Source: Saprospiraceae bacterium (lineage in GTDB: Bacteria > Bacteroidota > Bacteroidia > Chitinophagales > Saprospiraceae). From it: DNA of 14,843 nucleotides. This document shows positions 1-7,744 of this stretch, piece by piece; within the stretch, counting starts at the first letter, position 1; each line of letters opens with the position of its first letter. The translations under genes were made by a program, and so were the position numbers. The stretch is from positions 1 through 14,843 of the forward strand of contig JALZVB010000269.1 in assembly GCA_023300835.1 (NCBI GenBank), written 5' to 3'. The notes under the pieces are model-generated. The model saw nothing but the letters and a program-made list of their open reading frames with translations, was not told where the DNA came from and made no database searches.

Positions 1-936
1 GGTGGGAAATTCTCAATTAATGTTCCAGAAGGTGTAGAGCCTGGACTATATCGTATAAGAATAGGTTCCAGGACTGTAGACTTGGTCATCAATGGATCTG
101 AGAAAACGATAGCCATAAACGGTGATCTTAATGAATTACAAGCCTTTAACTATACTATCACAGGATCAGAACTTTCAGAGATTTTCCACGGTAAAATAAA
201 AGGCCTTATAGACAAGACGTCTAATATTAATGAAGTAAACGCCTTTATGGCTGGTGATATTGACCCATTACTAGCTATGGGATTATCTTTTGGTACAACA
301 CCACCCAACCCTTCACTGACGCCTTTGTATAAGGTTATGTCGCAAAAAGTTTCAACAGCTTATCCCGGTACTAAAGTAAGTAAGGCGTTTGAAGGTTTTT
401 TACAAACATTGGAACAACAACAGAAACAAACGGCTGCAGCCTCTGGCCCAAAATATAAAGTACAACTCGGACAGAAAGCGCCTGAAATTGCTTTACCTGA
501 TGTCAATGGTAAGATAAGAAAGCTTTCTGATTTGAAAGGAAAGGTTGTTTTACTTGACTTCTGGGCAAGCTGGTGTGGACCATGCCGTAGAGCTAATCCA
601 CATGTTGTTGAATTATACCACAAATACAATAAAAAGGGATTTGAAGTATTCAATGTATCACTTGATGGGCTGGACAGTAGAACAAAATCTAGATTTCAGC
701 CAGAACAATTGGCTGCTCAAATGGAAAAATCTAAACAAAAATGGATCGCTGCAATAGCTAAGGATAAACTTACATGGAAAAATCATGTAAGTGATCTCAA
801 AAAATGGGAAAGTGGCCCTGCCGCTGCCTATGGCGTAAGATCTATTCCTACAACATTTCTTATAGACAGAGAGGGTAACATTGCCGTACTTAATCCTAGA
901 AATAATCTTGAACAAGAATTGACGAAGTACCTATAG
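1..936 (+). CDS. TlpA-like thiol-disulfide oxidoreductase, 5'-truncated by window edge
   Basis: The reading frame is open from base 1, so the start lies upstream; 311 residues are visible. The first ~150 visible residues have the beta-rich look of the DUF4369-type N-terminal domain often fused to TlpA/AhpC-TSA proteins in Bacteroidota. A thioredoxin fold follows, with the redox motif WCGPC at visible residues 191-195 inside LLDFWASWCGPCRR and the cis-proline loop SIPTTF (Pro283). This pairing is diagnostic of TlpA/ResA-like proteins, which reduce or shuffle disulfides in periplasmic or exported proteins. The export signal is outside the window, so periplasmic location (lipoprotein or not) is inferred from the family. 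A TTG at 82 could be mistaken for a start, but coding continues upstream of it in the same style. An intrinsic terminator follows the stop. Confidence 0.9.
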   Translation, partial: GGKFSINVPEGVEPGLYRIRIGSRTVDLVINGSEKTIAINGDLNELQAFNYTITGSELSEIFHGKIKGLIDKTSNINEVNAFMAGDIDPLLAMGLSFGTTPPNPSLTPLYKVMSQKVSTAYPGTKVSKAFEGFLQTLEQQQKQTAAASGPKYKVQLGQKAPEIALPDVNGKIRKLSDLKGKVVLLDFWASWCGPCRRANPHVVELYHKYNKKGFEVFNVSLDGLDSRTKSRFQPEQLAAQMEKSKQKWIAAIAKDKLTWKNHVSDLKKWESGPAAAYGVRSIPTTFLIDREGNIAVLNPRNNLEQELTKYL

Positions 937-966
937 TATATAGGCCTCTTTTATAAAATATAATCC

Positions 967-1005
967 AAAGGGTATATTACTGTAATAAGTTTTATACCCT
1001 TTTTT
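967..1005 (+). terminator. Intrinsic terminator after the TlpA-like gene
   Basis: A perfect 10-bp inverted repeat (AAAGGGTATA at 967-976, TATACCCTTT at 993-1002) encloses a 16-nt loop and runs into a T tract at 1000-1005. It lies 31 bp after the plus-strand stop. Its right arm overlaps the stop codon of the convergent methyltransferase gene. Only the plus-strand reading has a good U tract, so it mainly serves the upstream gene. Confidence 0.75.
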
Positions 1006-1741
1006 GATGGCAAATCACATGGCAAGCTATTCCACATGCTACAGCTACATTGAGGGATTCTGCGCCACCTTGCCCACCTATCTTCACCAGTTGTGTTGAA
1101 CTAGACTGCATTATCTCACTTACCCCTTTACTCTCATTACCCATTATTATTGTACCACTTTCTAACATACAATCATCAATACTCTCACCATCCAAGCTCA
1201 TACTAATGATAGTATCAGATATTTCTACAATTTCCTCATAAGACATCATCTGTAGTTTTAGCCTATTATGAGCACCCATAGCAGATTGAACAACTTTAGG
1301 GTTATAGAAACTAGCTGTTCCAGGTGATGCAATGACATCTATGATACCATACCAGTCTGCGATACGCATAATAGCACCGAGGTTTCCAGGATCTTGTACC
1401 GTATCTAGATATATCTTCCATTGACTTAATTTCAATTGATTGTTCTTAGCCTTATTGTCTAGAACTATTAAAATATTGTTAGGAGACTTAATACATGAAA
1501 TTTTCTTGAGCTCTACGGGTTTTACTATAACGGTTCTCTGAGAATGATTTTCACTAAGACCCTCTGCATAGTCATCCAGCCAAGATTGCGTACAAAATAT
1601 GTACTCTATTGGATAAATATCACATATTAAAAATTCTTCACATACTTTAGGCCCTTCGGCTATGAATTTGTTATATTTTTGTCTGTATTTATGTAGGTGC
1701 AATGAAACCACATACTTTACTAATTGATTAGTTAATAACAT
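992..1741 (-). CDS. TrmH/SpoU-family RNA 2'-O-methyltransferase
   Basis: The 249-residue protein has the SPOUT methyltransferase layout: an N-terminal substrate-binding part (residues 1-100, with the family-typical opening FIAEGPKV at 26-33), then the knotted AdoMet domain. Motif 1 is DPGNLGAIMRIADW (117-130, with Asn120 and Arg126), motif 2 is IIMGNESKGVS (198-208) and motif 3 is GGAESLNVAVA (225-235). In motif 3 the proline usual in IPxxG is replaced by glycine (IGGQGG). The family transfers methyl from AdoMet to a ribose 2'-OH in rRNA or tRNA; the target nucleotide cannot be read from the sequence. The N-terminus matches the family start closely, so the ATG at 1741 is well supported. It directly abuts the TTG of the divergent TamL-like gene, a neighbour pairing I recall from other Bacteroidota. 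Confidence 0.93.
   Translation of the reverse strand: MLLTNQLVKYVVSLHLHKYRQKYNKFIAEGPKVCEEFLICDIYPIEYIFCTQSWLDDYAEGLSENHSQRTVIVKPVELKKISCIKSPNNILIVLDNKAKNNQLKLSQWKIYLDTVQDPGNLGAIMRIADWYGIIDVIASPGTASFYNPKVVQSAMGAHNRLKLQMMSYEEIVEISDTIISMSLDGESIDDCMLESGTIIMGNESKGVSEIMQSSSTQLVKIGGQGGAESLNVAVACGIACHVICHQKRV
1674..1681 (+). promoter_or_regulatory. Candidate -7 element for the TamL-like gene
   Basis: TATTTTTG fits TAnnTTTG and lies 60 bp before the TTG start, inside the 5' end of the divergent methyltransferase gene. Because the two genes have no intergenic DNA, any plus-strand promoter must lie in this coding sequence. No convincing -33 TTTG is present, so this is a weak candidate. Confidence 0.2.
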
Positions 1742-4129
1742 TTGAAAATTTTCTCAAATATAGAATCCTCCAAGCCCCTGCTTAGATTATTTCTAATAAT
1801 ATTTACGATAACTTCTTTTACAGCTTGTACAGATCTGTCCAAAAGATTAGCCGCTGATCAATTCATCTTGCATGATATACAAATAGAAATCGTCAATAGC
1901 AGCCAGGTGAAACATAGCATGGAACTTAAGGACGAACTGAAGAAAATATTAAGACAGAAACCTGTTAAAAGAAAAAGACGTAGAAAGAACTACTACTACA
2001 AATTCAAAGATAAGGATGATCTGCCATGGATAAAGCGGTGGAAAAAAAAGAAAAGAGCCATTGCGCCCACTTTTCTAAATCTAGAGCTTAATCAAAGTAC
2101 GGAAGAAGACATTGTAAATTATCTCAGAAATAAAAAAGGGTACTATAAAGCACAGGCCTCTCATGATGTAAAGTATGATAATAAAAAAGCCGTAGTTACC
2201 TACAAGGTAACTCCTGGGCCTAGGTACGAAATCAACAAAATAGAGTACTTCACAAAAGACTCACTGATAGTTGATGAAATTGCAGAAGTAACAATTAACA
2301 GTCTTATCAAAGAAGGCTCTCCTATTGACGCCTATACATTTGAGCTTGAAAAACAAAGAATCGTATCCGAAATGCAAAATCGTGGGTATGCAGACTTCAA
2401 TGCTAAGTTCATAGAAATACAAGGCGACAGTTCAAGTCTTAATAATAAATGGGATCTGTTTATTGAGATACTCCCTTCTACAATAGGTGATGATCATACA
2501 AAATATACAATAGGAGACATAGATATTTATACAGACTACTATCAGAATCAACGAGCGGAGGTCTTAACTACGGAGGACTTATACAATAAGAGGTTTCATA
2601 AGGAATCAGAAGACTTTTTTGTAAGGCCACAATTGATCGATACTAAAATTTATTTAAACACAGGAGATCCATATAACGCAGATAACTACTACAAGACTGT
2701 AAAGAAGTTCCTCAGTCTGGGCACATACAGATTTGCTAAAGTATCCCCTGTAATAAGTAACTCGGCAGACACAATAATCGACTATAAAATATTTCTAACG
2801 CCGTTTGACAAGAGATGGATACTAGACGTAGGAGCTGAGACTTTTTTCTCAAGTGATCAACAATTTTCAAACCTATTGGGTTTTCTAGCAAGAGGTGGAA
2901 TAGAAAACAGAAATGCTTTTAAAGGGTCGGAAAAATTTAAACTCTCTCTCGAATCAGGTGTTGAATTAGGCGAACCTATCTCAACCCCGATGGCCGGCCC
3001 TCTACTAGAAGTAAGAACATTTTCCTTTGGGATCAATTCTTCTTTAGAATTCCCTGCACTGACCAAGCGAATGAATATTCTGTGGCTCATGAATCGTTTT
3101 AAACTTATAAAAGATGAAACATTTAATAAGCTGAAGAACGATGCTTCTAGTACATTAAATTTCGGTGCTAATTTTCTTGATTCTAAAGATTTATATAAAA
3201 CACAAACCATCAATGCCAGATATGGCTATGCCTATAATATTAGCAAAAGAAGTAGAGTTACGTTTAACCAAATAGGATTGAACTATAGAACTTACTCATT
3301 TGAAGGTAACTTTGCAATGAGAGTAAAAGACAATCAAGTATTGAGTAATAGCTTTACTAATTCGCTTTTTACGGGACTATTATTTAATGATCTGACACAT
3401 TACTACGAAACGAAAAGACCTAACAAATCTAATTTTGTATCCATTAGTCTATTGGAAATATCTGGACTAGAAGTATATGCTGCAAACCAACTTGTTAACA
3501 CAATTTCTGATGATAATACATGGATGGTTGCTGATTCCATTGAGTTTGAAAAATTGGTTAAATTACAAATAGATGGTAGGTGGTACTCCAAGAAAAATCA
3601 ATTGGGACAATTGGTAACCAGATTAAAAACAGGAGTAGTCGTTCCATATGGTGATGACCAAACGGTTTCTTTTATAAAGCAATTTTTTGTAGGTGGTCCT
3701 AATAGTATAAGAGGATGGAAACCGATGGAACTCAGTCCTGGAACATATTCTTACCAAAGAGACAATCCGCAAGATTCTGTACTATTTCAGCGTGGAGAAG
3801 TACTGCTAGAATTCAATGCTGAGTATAGATTTGACTTATTATGGTTGATGGAAGGTGCCTTGTTTATAGATGGCGGTAACATATGGACGCTTTCTGATGG
3901 CACTAGGCCCGGTTCACAATTCAGTTTAGATTTTTTCAACCAGTTTGCCTTGGGTTATGGTTATGGTATAAGGTTTGACTTTAACTATTTTAACATAAGA
4001 TTTGATGCAGGTTTCAAACTCAAACATCCTGCATTTAACCCAGATCCTAATTCCAGTAAACTGTGGGTGGGCCCGAGTGGGCAAGGTGTCTTAGGAAATC
4101 TCAACATTGCTGTTAACTACCCTTTCTAG
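1742..4129 (+). CDS. tamL: TamL-like lipoprotein, BamA/TamA (Omp85) family
   Basis: This is a 795-residue Omp85-family outer-membrane protein, the Bacteroidota lipid-anchored form of TamA that with TamB helps insert surface proteins. The N-terminus is a lipoprotein signal: a hydrophobic stretch at 14-26 and a lipobox-like FTAC with Cys29. A strongly basic segment follows (71-105, many Lys/Arg), then POTRA-type repeats over about 115-350, including a GYY(K/N)A-type turn at 133-137. A 16-strand-type barrel should occupy roughly 375-795. It contains the Omp85 loop-6 signature NSIRGW (654-659; consensus VRGY/F) and ends in aromatic Phe795. The start is TTG at 1742: a stop (TAA at 1736-1738) lies two codons upstream, and no ATG occurs before the signal peptide ends. 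No tamB gene lies in the window; only the right flank, with genes on the opposite strand, is visible downstream. Confidence 0.88.
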   Translation: MKIFSNIESSKPLLRLFLIIFTITSFTACTDLSKRLAADQFILHDIQIEIVNSSQVKHSMELKDELKKILRQKPVKRKRRRKNYYYKFKDKDDLPWIKRWKKKKRAIAPTFLNLELNQSTEEDIVNYLRNKKGYYKAQASHDVKYDNKKAVVTYKVTPGPRYEINKIEYFTKDSLIVDEIAEVTINSLIKEGSPIDAYTFELEKQRIVSEMQNRGYADFNAKFIEIQGDSSSLNNKWDLFIEILPSTIGDDHTKYTIGDIDIYTDYYQNQRAEVLTTEDLYNKRFHKESEDFFVRPQLIDTKIYLNTGDPYNADNYYKTVKKFLSLGTYRFAKVSPVISNSADTIIDYKIFLTPFDKRWILDVGAETFFSSDQQFSNLLGFLARGGIENRNAFKGSEKFKLSLESGVELGEPISTPMAGPLLEVRTFSFGINSSLEFPALTKRMNILWLMNRFKLIKDETFNKLKNDASSTLNFGANFLDSKDLYKTQTINARYGYAYNISKRSRVTFNQIGLNYRTYSFEGNFAMRVKDNQVLSNSFTNSLFTGLLFNDLTHYYETKRPNKSNFVSISLLEISGLEVYAANQLVNTISDDNTWMVADSIEFEKLVKLQIDGRWYSKKNQLGQLVTRLKTGVVVPYGDDQTVSFIKQFFVGGPNSIRGWKPMELSPGTYSYQRDNPQDSVLFQRGEVLLEFNAEYRFDLLWLMEGALFIDGGNIWTLSDGTRPGSQFSLDFFNQFALGYGYGIRFDFNYFNIRFDAGFKLKHPAFNPDPNSSKLWVGPSGQGVLGNLNIAVNYPF
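1755..1762 (-). promoter_or_regulatory. Candidate -7 element for the methyltransferase gene
   Basis: On the minus strand this reads TATATTTG, an exact match to the Bacteroidota -7 consensus TAnnTTTG, 13 bp before the ATG. No TTTG appears at the expected -33 spacing. The site lies inside the first codons of the divergent TamL-like gene. A match of this length is expected by chance fairly often in AT-rich DNA. Confidence 0.3.
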
Positions 4130-4202
4130 ATAGTCTTACAACTTAGTGCCTAGTATATCAATAATAAATAGCCAACAGAACCGATAGTCATAAGAGATAA
4201 TA

Positions 4203-4943
4203 TCAATATGTTAATGACAGACCAAATCCTAATTGCTTATTATTATATGTCGGCATAATAACTCCTGAAATAGATTCTTTGTTTTTAAAAACATGTCTTC
4301 TGATCCAGGGTTGTAGTTTGTAAGCCAGTTTGGTACTAAGAATACCAACACCAGCCCCAGCGATGACATCACTTAGCCAATGTTTATTATTTGACATTCT
4401 TAAAAAACCTGTTGCTCCTGCTACTGTATAACCAATAATTCCATAAGCAATAGATACATCTCTATATTCTTGAAATAGAAACTCTGCACCCATAAATGCA
4501 GTAGCTGTATGACCAGAGGGAAAAGCATTAAGCGCTGATCGATCAGGTCGTTCTCTTTTTGTAAGCGTCTTTCCTGTAGATACCATTGTTTGTAATAATA
4601 CTACAGCAGTGCCTAATATTATTGTTCTGTCCTTAAAATTATGTTTGCCCTTAATTCCTATAGCATTCATACTATAGACCGCTGCAAAGGATAAATACTG
4701 CAGATAGTTATCAACCTGTGTATTATCAGTAAAACGGTTATTCAACCTTTCTTGTATATCAAAATCAAAATCTCTTAACTTATTGCTGCCTAGCGTCATC
4801 ATCCCATAACCTATCATAGCTGATGGTATCACATAGGACTTAAACTTGGTATTTGGTATATCATCGGGAATTGTATCAGTGGTACTGCTACAATATATAG
4901 GAGAAGTAATACACAAAAGTAATACTGCAATATATATTTTCAT
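4203..4943 (-). CDS. PAP2-superfamily phosphatase, exported
   Basis: The 246-residue protein carries all three parts of the PAP2 acid-phosphatase signature: K125-x6-R132-P133, PSGH at 142-145, and R182-x5-H188-x3-D192 (in RMSNNKHWLSD). His145 and His188 are the expected phosphohistidine and acid/base residues. The Ser usually before the third-motif Arg is Leu here. A signal peptide covers residues 1-18, and hydrophobic stretches lie around 38-52, 84-97, 107-122 and 163-180. This suggests a periplasm-facing enzyme acting on a lipid phosphate (undecaprenyl-PP, phosphatidate or lipid A); the substrate cannot be chosen from sequence. The C-terminus (GFGLSLTY) resembles an amphipathic beta strand, unusual for plain PAP2 domains. 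It is the last gene of the minus-strand run, 45 bp after nth and convergent with the TamL-like gene. Confidence 0.9.
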   Translation of the reverse strand: MKIYIAVLLLCITSPIYCSSTTDTIPDDIPNTKFKSYVIPSAMIGYGMMTLGSNKLRDFDFDIQERLNNRFTDNTQVDNYLQYLSFAAVYSMNAIGIKGKHNFKDRTIILGTAVVLLQTMVSTGKTLTKRERPDRSALNAFPSGHTATAFMGAEFLFQEYRDVSIAYGIIGYTVAGATGFLRMSNNKHWLSDVIAGAGVGILSTKLAYKLQPWIRRHVFKNKESISGVIMPTYNNKQLGFGLSLTY

Positions 4944-4988
4944 CTTATAAAGTTAAGGTGAATTATTTTTTCACATGAACTAAATATC

Positions 4989-5627
4989 TTATTTCTTAAA
5001 CAATGTCGCTCTTCCATATTTACTACAGATAGGACAGCTAGCTGGATCATGTCCTCTCGCTGGACAATACTCACGTCCAAAGAAAATTATCTGAAGATGC
5101 AGCTTATTCCAAATTTCTTCAGGAAACAATTTCTTTAGATCTTTCTCTGTTTTATCCACGTTTTTTCCTGTGCTTAATTTCCATCTATAAGCCAATCTGT
5201 GAATATGTGTATCCACAGGAAATGCGGGTACACCAAATGCTTGAGACATGACAACACTGGCTGTCTTATGCCCCACTCCAGGAAGCGCCTCTAAGCTCTC
5301 AAAACTTTGAGGTACAATGCCTTCGTGCTCATCCAGTAATATATGTGACAACTGATGTATGGCTTTGGATTTTCTTGGACTCAATCCACACGGTCTTATT
5401 ATAGCTCTTATATCATCTGGATCAAGTTTTATCATTTCCTGAGGCGTATCTGCTGCTGCAAATAGTGCTGGTGTAACCAGGTTAACTCTCTTATCTGTGC
5501 ATTGTGCCGAAAGTAAAACAGCAATCAGAAGTGTATAAGGATCCTTGTGATCTAGCGGAATAGGAACAACCGCATATAGGTCTTCCAATATTCCTGTAAT
5601 ATCAAGCGCAATTTCTTTTTTAGTCAT
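4989..5627 (-). CDS. nth: Endonuclease III, DNA glycosylase/AP lyase
   Basis: The 212-residue protein matches the usual Nth length. The helix-hairpin-helix is LPGVGHKTA (115-123) with catalytic Lys121, followed by VDTHIHR (138-144) with catalytic Asp139. These correspond to E. coli Lys120 and Asp138. The enzyme removes oxidised pyrimidines and nicks the abasic site in base-excision repair. The C-terminal iron-sulfur loop is non-canonical: cysteines fall at 188, 198 and 201 (C-x9-C-x2-C), and the fourth Cys of the standard C-x6-C-x2-C-x5-C loop is absent. His193 lies inside the long first spacer. The ATG at 5627 lies one base after the stop of the LuxC-family gene, so translation is probably coupled. 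Assignment to Nth rather than MutY is supported by the Lys. Confidence 0.95.
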   Translation of the reverse strand: MTKKEIALDITGILEDLYAVVPIPLDHKDPYTLLIAVLLSAQCTDKRVNLVTPALFAAADTPQEMIKLDPDDIRAIIRPCGLSPRKSKAIHQLSHILLDEHEGIVPQSFESLEALPGVGHKTASVVMSQAFGVPAFPVDTHIHRLAYRWKLSTGKNVDKTEKDLKKLFPEEIWNKLHLQIIFFGREYCPARGHDPASCPICSKYGRATLFKK

Positions 5628-5628
5628 A

Positions 5629-6681
5629 TTAATTCGACGCTTGAAGAAATGCCATCGTATCTATTCCATCCGCATAATCATTAAGTGAGGGGATCTGAGC
5701 TTCTCCAAACGGAAAAACTTTAATACCAGGTAGTTCAATATCTGAAACAACGCATTGGATCTCGTCTTGATGTAATCGCAACTCTTCCGCTAATTTAATC
5801 GGATCAGTATAATATTCATAATGAACTGTGGCAATCCGAGAAGCAATATCTTTATTAGGTCTCATTATCAACACATCATCCGTGTAGAATTCTTCTTTGT
5901 TCATCAAGTACAATGCATAGGTGTAATCGTAATTATTCTTGTACTTATTGTGATTAATGACTTCTTTAAAACTGGTAAGCGATTTATAGAATGTGTCTAA
6001 TTCAACACCTTCTTCCATATACAGTTTAGATATATTTCTGCAGCCCAATCCAAAATAGTTAAACAAATCGTTTCCTATAGGTGACAACGATTCTATTGTA
6101 CTCTGCTTAGAAATTACGCCAACACCTGATCTGTTTTTTCTAATAATATGAGGTACAGCGCCAAAGTATTTTTCAAAATATTTAGATGTCGTATCACTCC
6201 CTGTCGCAATAACCGCATCATAGCTTTCTAGCCTTTCTATGATATTGATATAGTTTTCTATACCGCTATCAATATCTGACATTATAGAAACCAGATACGT
6301 AAATAAGACAGCGTCTCTATCAGACAGTTTCACTTGACTTATATGCCCTGAAATAAAACAACAAAGGAAATCATGAAAGCCTACAAGCGGAATATTACCC
6401 GCCATGACAATTCCAATTTTCTTGGACGTGGATTCCTTGATCTTATATTTCTCAGCCCATGCTTCCAATAAAGATCGGTCTAAAAAATGTTTTCTTACAT
6501 TATTGACCGCAGCGATAACGTTATCATGTGAAAACCATGGGTTATGTGCCTCAGTACTTCTGAGTACATTATCTGGAATCCCTTCTTCTAATCGCTTACC
6601 TAGCTTCACTAGTAAGTCTATTCTCTCTGCAAGTTTCACGATTAGAGTTTTTGTTTTTGATGCGTAACGTAGTGTTCCCAT
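5629..6681 (-). CDS. LuxC-family acyl-CoA reductase
   Basis: The 350-residue protein resembles the LuxC/acyl-CoA reductase family (an aldehyde-dehydrogenase-like fold), which reduces acyl-CoA or acyl-enzyme to a fatty aldehyde with NADPH. Supporting segments are GIVMAGNIPLVGFHD (90-104) and VIATGSDTTSKYFEKYFG (157-174) in the nucleotide-binding region, and FGLGCRNISKLY (210-221) with the putative nucleophile Cys214. It lies between rluD and nth. Luciferase genes and a LuxE/LuxD-like acyl donor are absent, so bioluminescence is unlikely; short LuxC relatives of this size are widespread in Bacteroidota with unclear roles. The ATG at 6681 overlaps the end of rluD by 40 bp. A GTG at 6639, two bases after the rluD stop, is an alternative start that would drop 14 residues outside the recognisable domain. 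Confidence 0.82.
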   Translation of the reverse strand: MGTLRYASKTKTLIVKLAERIDLLVKLGKRLEEGIPDNVLRSTEAHNPWFSHDNVIAAVNNVRKHFLDRSLLEAWAEKYKIKESTSKKIGIVMAGNIPLVGFHDFLCCFISGHISQVKLSDRDAVLFTYLVSIMSDIDSGIENYINIIERLESYDAVIATGSDTTSKYFEKYFGAVPHIIRKNRSGVGVISKQSTIESLSPIGNDLFNYFGLGCRNISKLYMEEGVELDTFYKSLTSFKEVINHNKYKNNYDYTYALYLMNKEEFYTDDVLIMRPNKDIASRIATVHYEYYTDPIKLAEELRLHQDEIQCVVSDIELPGIKVFPFGEAQIPSLNDYADGIDTMAFLQASN

Positions 6682-7703
6682 TTATCTAATACCGCCTGCA
6701 TCTCCGTAGGTAACTCTGTATCAAACTTCATGTATTCTTTAGTCGTAGGATGTATAAAACCTAATGACTTGGCATGTAGGGCTTGTCGCGGTAGTATATC
6801 AAAACAGTTTTTGACAAACATTTTATAATTGGTAAATACCGTTCCTTTTCTTATTCTGTCCCCATCATACTTATCATCATTAAAGATGGGGTTATTATTA
6901 TCTGAGAAATGCACTCTAATCTGATGGGTTCTTCCTGTTTCCAATTTACATTGCACAAGAGAAACATAATAGTATGATCGCAATACCTCATAATGCGTGA
7001 CAGCAGGTTTTCCGATACCAGAATCCTCATCAAAGACTTGCATCTTGGTTCTAGAAGACGTACTTCTCCCAATACTTCCCGTTATAGACCCTTTTTCTGG
7101 TTCTGGTGTTCCCCAAACAATAGCTTGATATTCTCTATCTATACTGTGATCAAAGAATTGCTTGGACAGACTACTCATCGCCTCATCTGTCTTAGCTATA
7201 ACGAGTAACCCAGATGTGTTTTTATCTATCCGATGCACCAGATATGGTCTATCAAGGTCGTTACCAGGCAATACTGGTCCTTTCATAGAATTTATATAAT
7301 GTACTAATCCGTTTACCAATGTACCTGTGTAGTTACCTACGCCTGGATGCACCACGAGACCAGCTGGTTTGTATAATACAATAAGGTCATCATCTTCATA
7401 TCTTATGTCCAGATCCATTTCTTCTGGCTGTGCATACGTCCTTTCTTTGGGTTCTGTATCGAGTACGATAGTAACAATGTCATGTGGCCTTACCTTATAG
7501 TTAGGATTGACCTCTTTATCATTTATGAGCACTTCGCCATTCTGGATACCCGCTTGTATCTTACTTCGTGATAACTTCTCTAATCGGCCCATAAGGAATT
7601 TATCGAGTCGCAGCGGAGCCTGGTTTCCATCAACAATAATCCGATTATGTTCAAACTTTTGAACGGACTCATCCGTTACGATATCTTTCTCTTCTGTACT
7701 CAT
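6642..7703 (-). CDS. rluD: RluA/RluD-family pseudouridine synthase
   Basis: The 353-residue protein has an N-terminal S4 RNA-binding domain (about 30-82, RLDKFLMGRLEKLSRSKIQ) and a pseudouridine synthase domain. The catalytic motif is HRIDKNTSG (157-165, Asp160), and the family also shows the later motif LETGRTHQIRVH. RluD makes pseudouridines in helix 69 of 23S rRNA. The S4 domain and the match to RluD rather than RluB/RsuA types support that name, but the specific uridines are inferred. Length is slightly above E. coli RluD owing to a short acidic N-terminal extension. It is 41 bp downstream of the beta-barrel gene and overlaps the start of the LuxC-family gene, placing it within the likely operon. 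Confidence 0.92.
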   Translation of the reverse strand: MSTEEKDIVTDESVQKFEHNRIIVDGNQAPLRLDKFLMGRLEKLSRSKIQAGIQNGEVLINDKEVNPNYKVRPHDIVTIVLDTEPKERTYAQPEEMDLDIRYEDDDLIVLYKPAGLVVHPGVGNYTGTLVNGLVHYINSMKGPVLPGNDLDRPYLVHRIDKNTSGLLVIAKTDEAMSSLSKQFFDHSIDREYQAIVWGTPEPEKGSITGSIGRSTSSRTKMQVFDEDSGIGKPAVTHYEVLRSYYYVSLVQCKLETGRTHQIRVHFSDNNNPIFNDDKYDGDRIRKGTVFTNYKMFVKNCFDILPRQALHAKSLGFIHPTTKEYMKFDTELPTEMQAVLDKWEHYVTHQKQKL

Positions 7704-7744
7704 TTGCTTATAATCGTTATTAAAAATGGAGGTATAATTACCAT

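Noticed and set aside
82..936. TTG at 82 as start of the TlpA-like gene
   Set aside because: The frame is open to base 1 and upstream codons continue the same domain, so the gene starts outside the window.
4130..4202. Possible terminator between the convergent TamL-like and PAP2 genes
   Set aside because: Only a short imperfect repeat (ACTTAG/CTAGT) without a T tract is present; not enough to call.
4944..4988. GTGAA/TTCAC hairpin between nth and the PAP2 gene
   Set aside because: The stem is five base pairs with an A-rich loop and no following T tract on the minus strand; likely chance.
5629..6681. Bioluminescence (lux) locus
   Set aside because: No luxA/B, luxD or luxE homologue is nearby, and LuxC relatives of this size occur in many non-luminous Bacteroidota.
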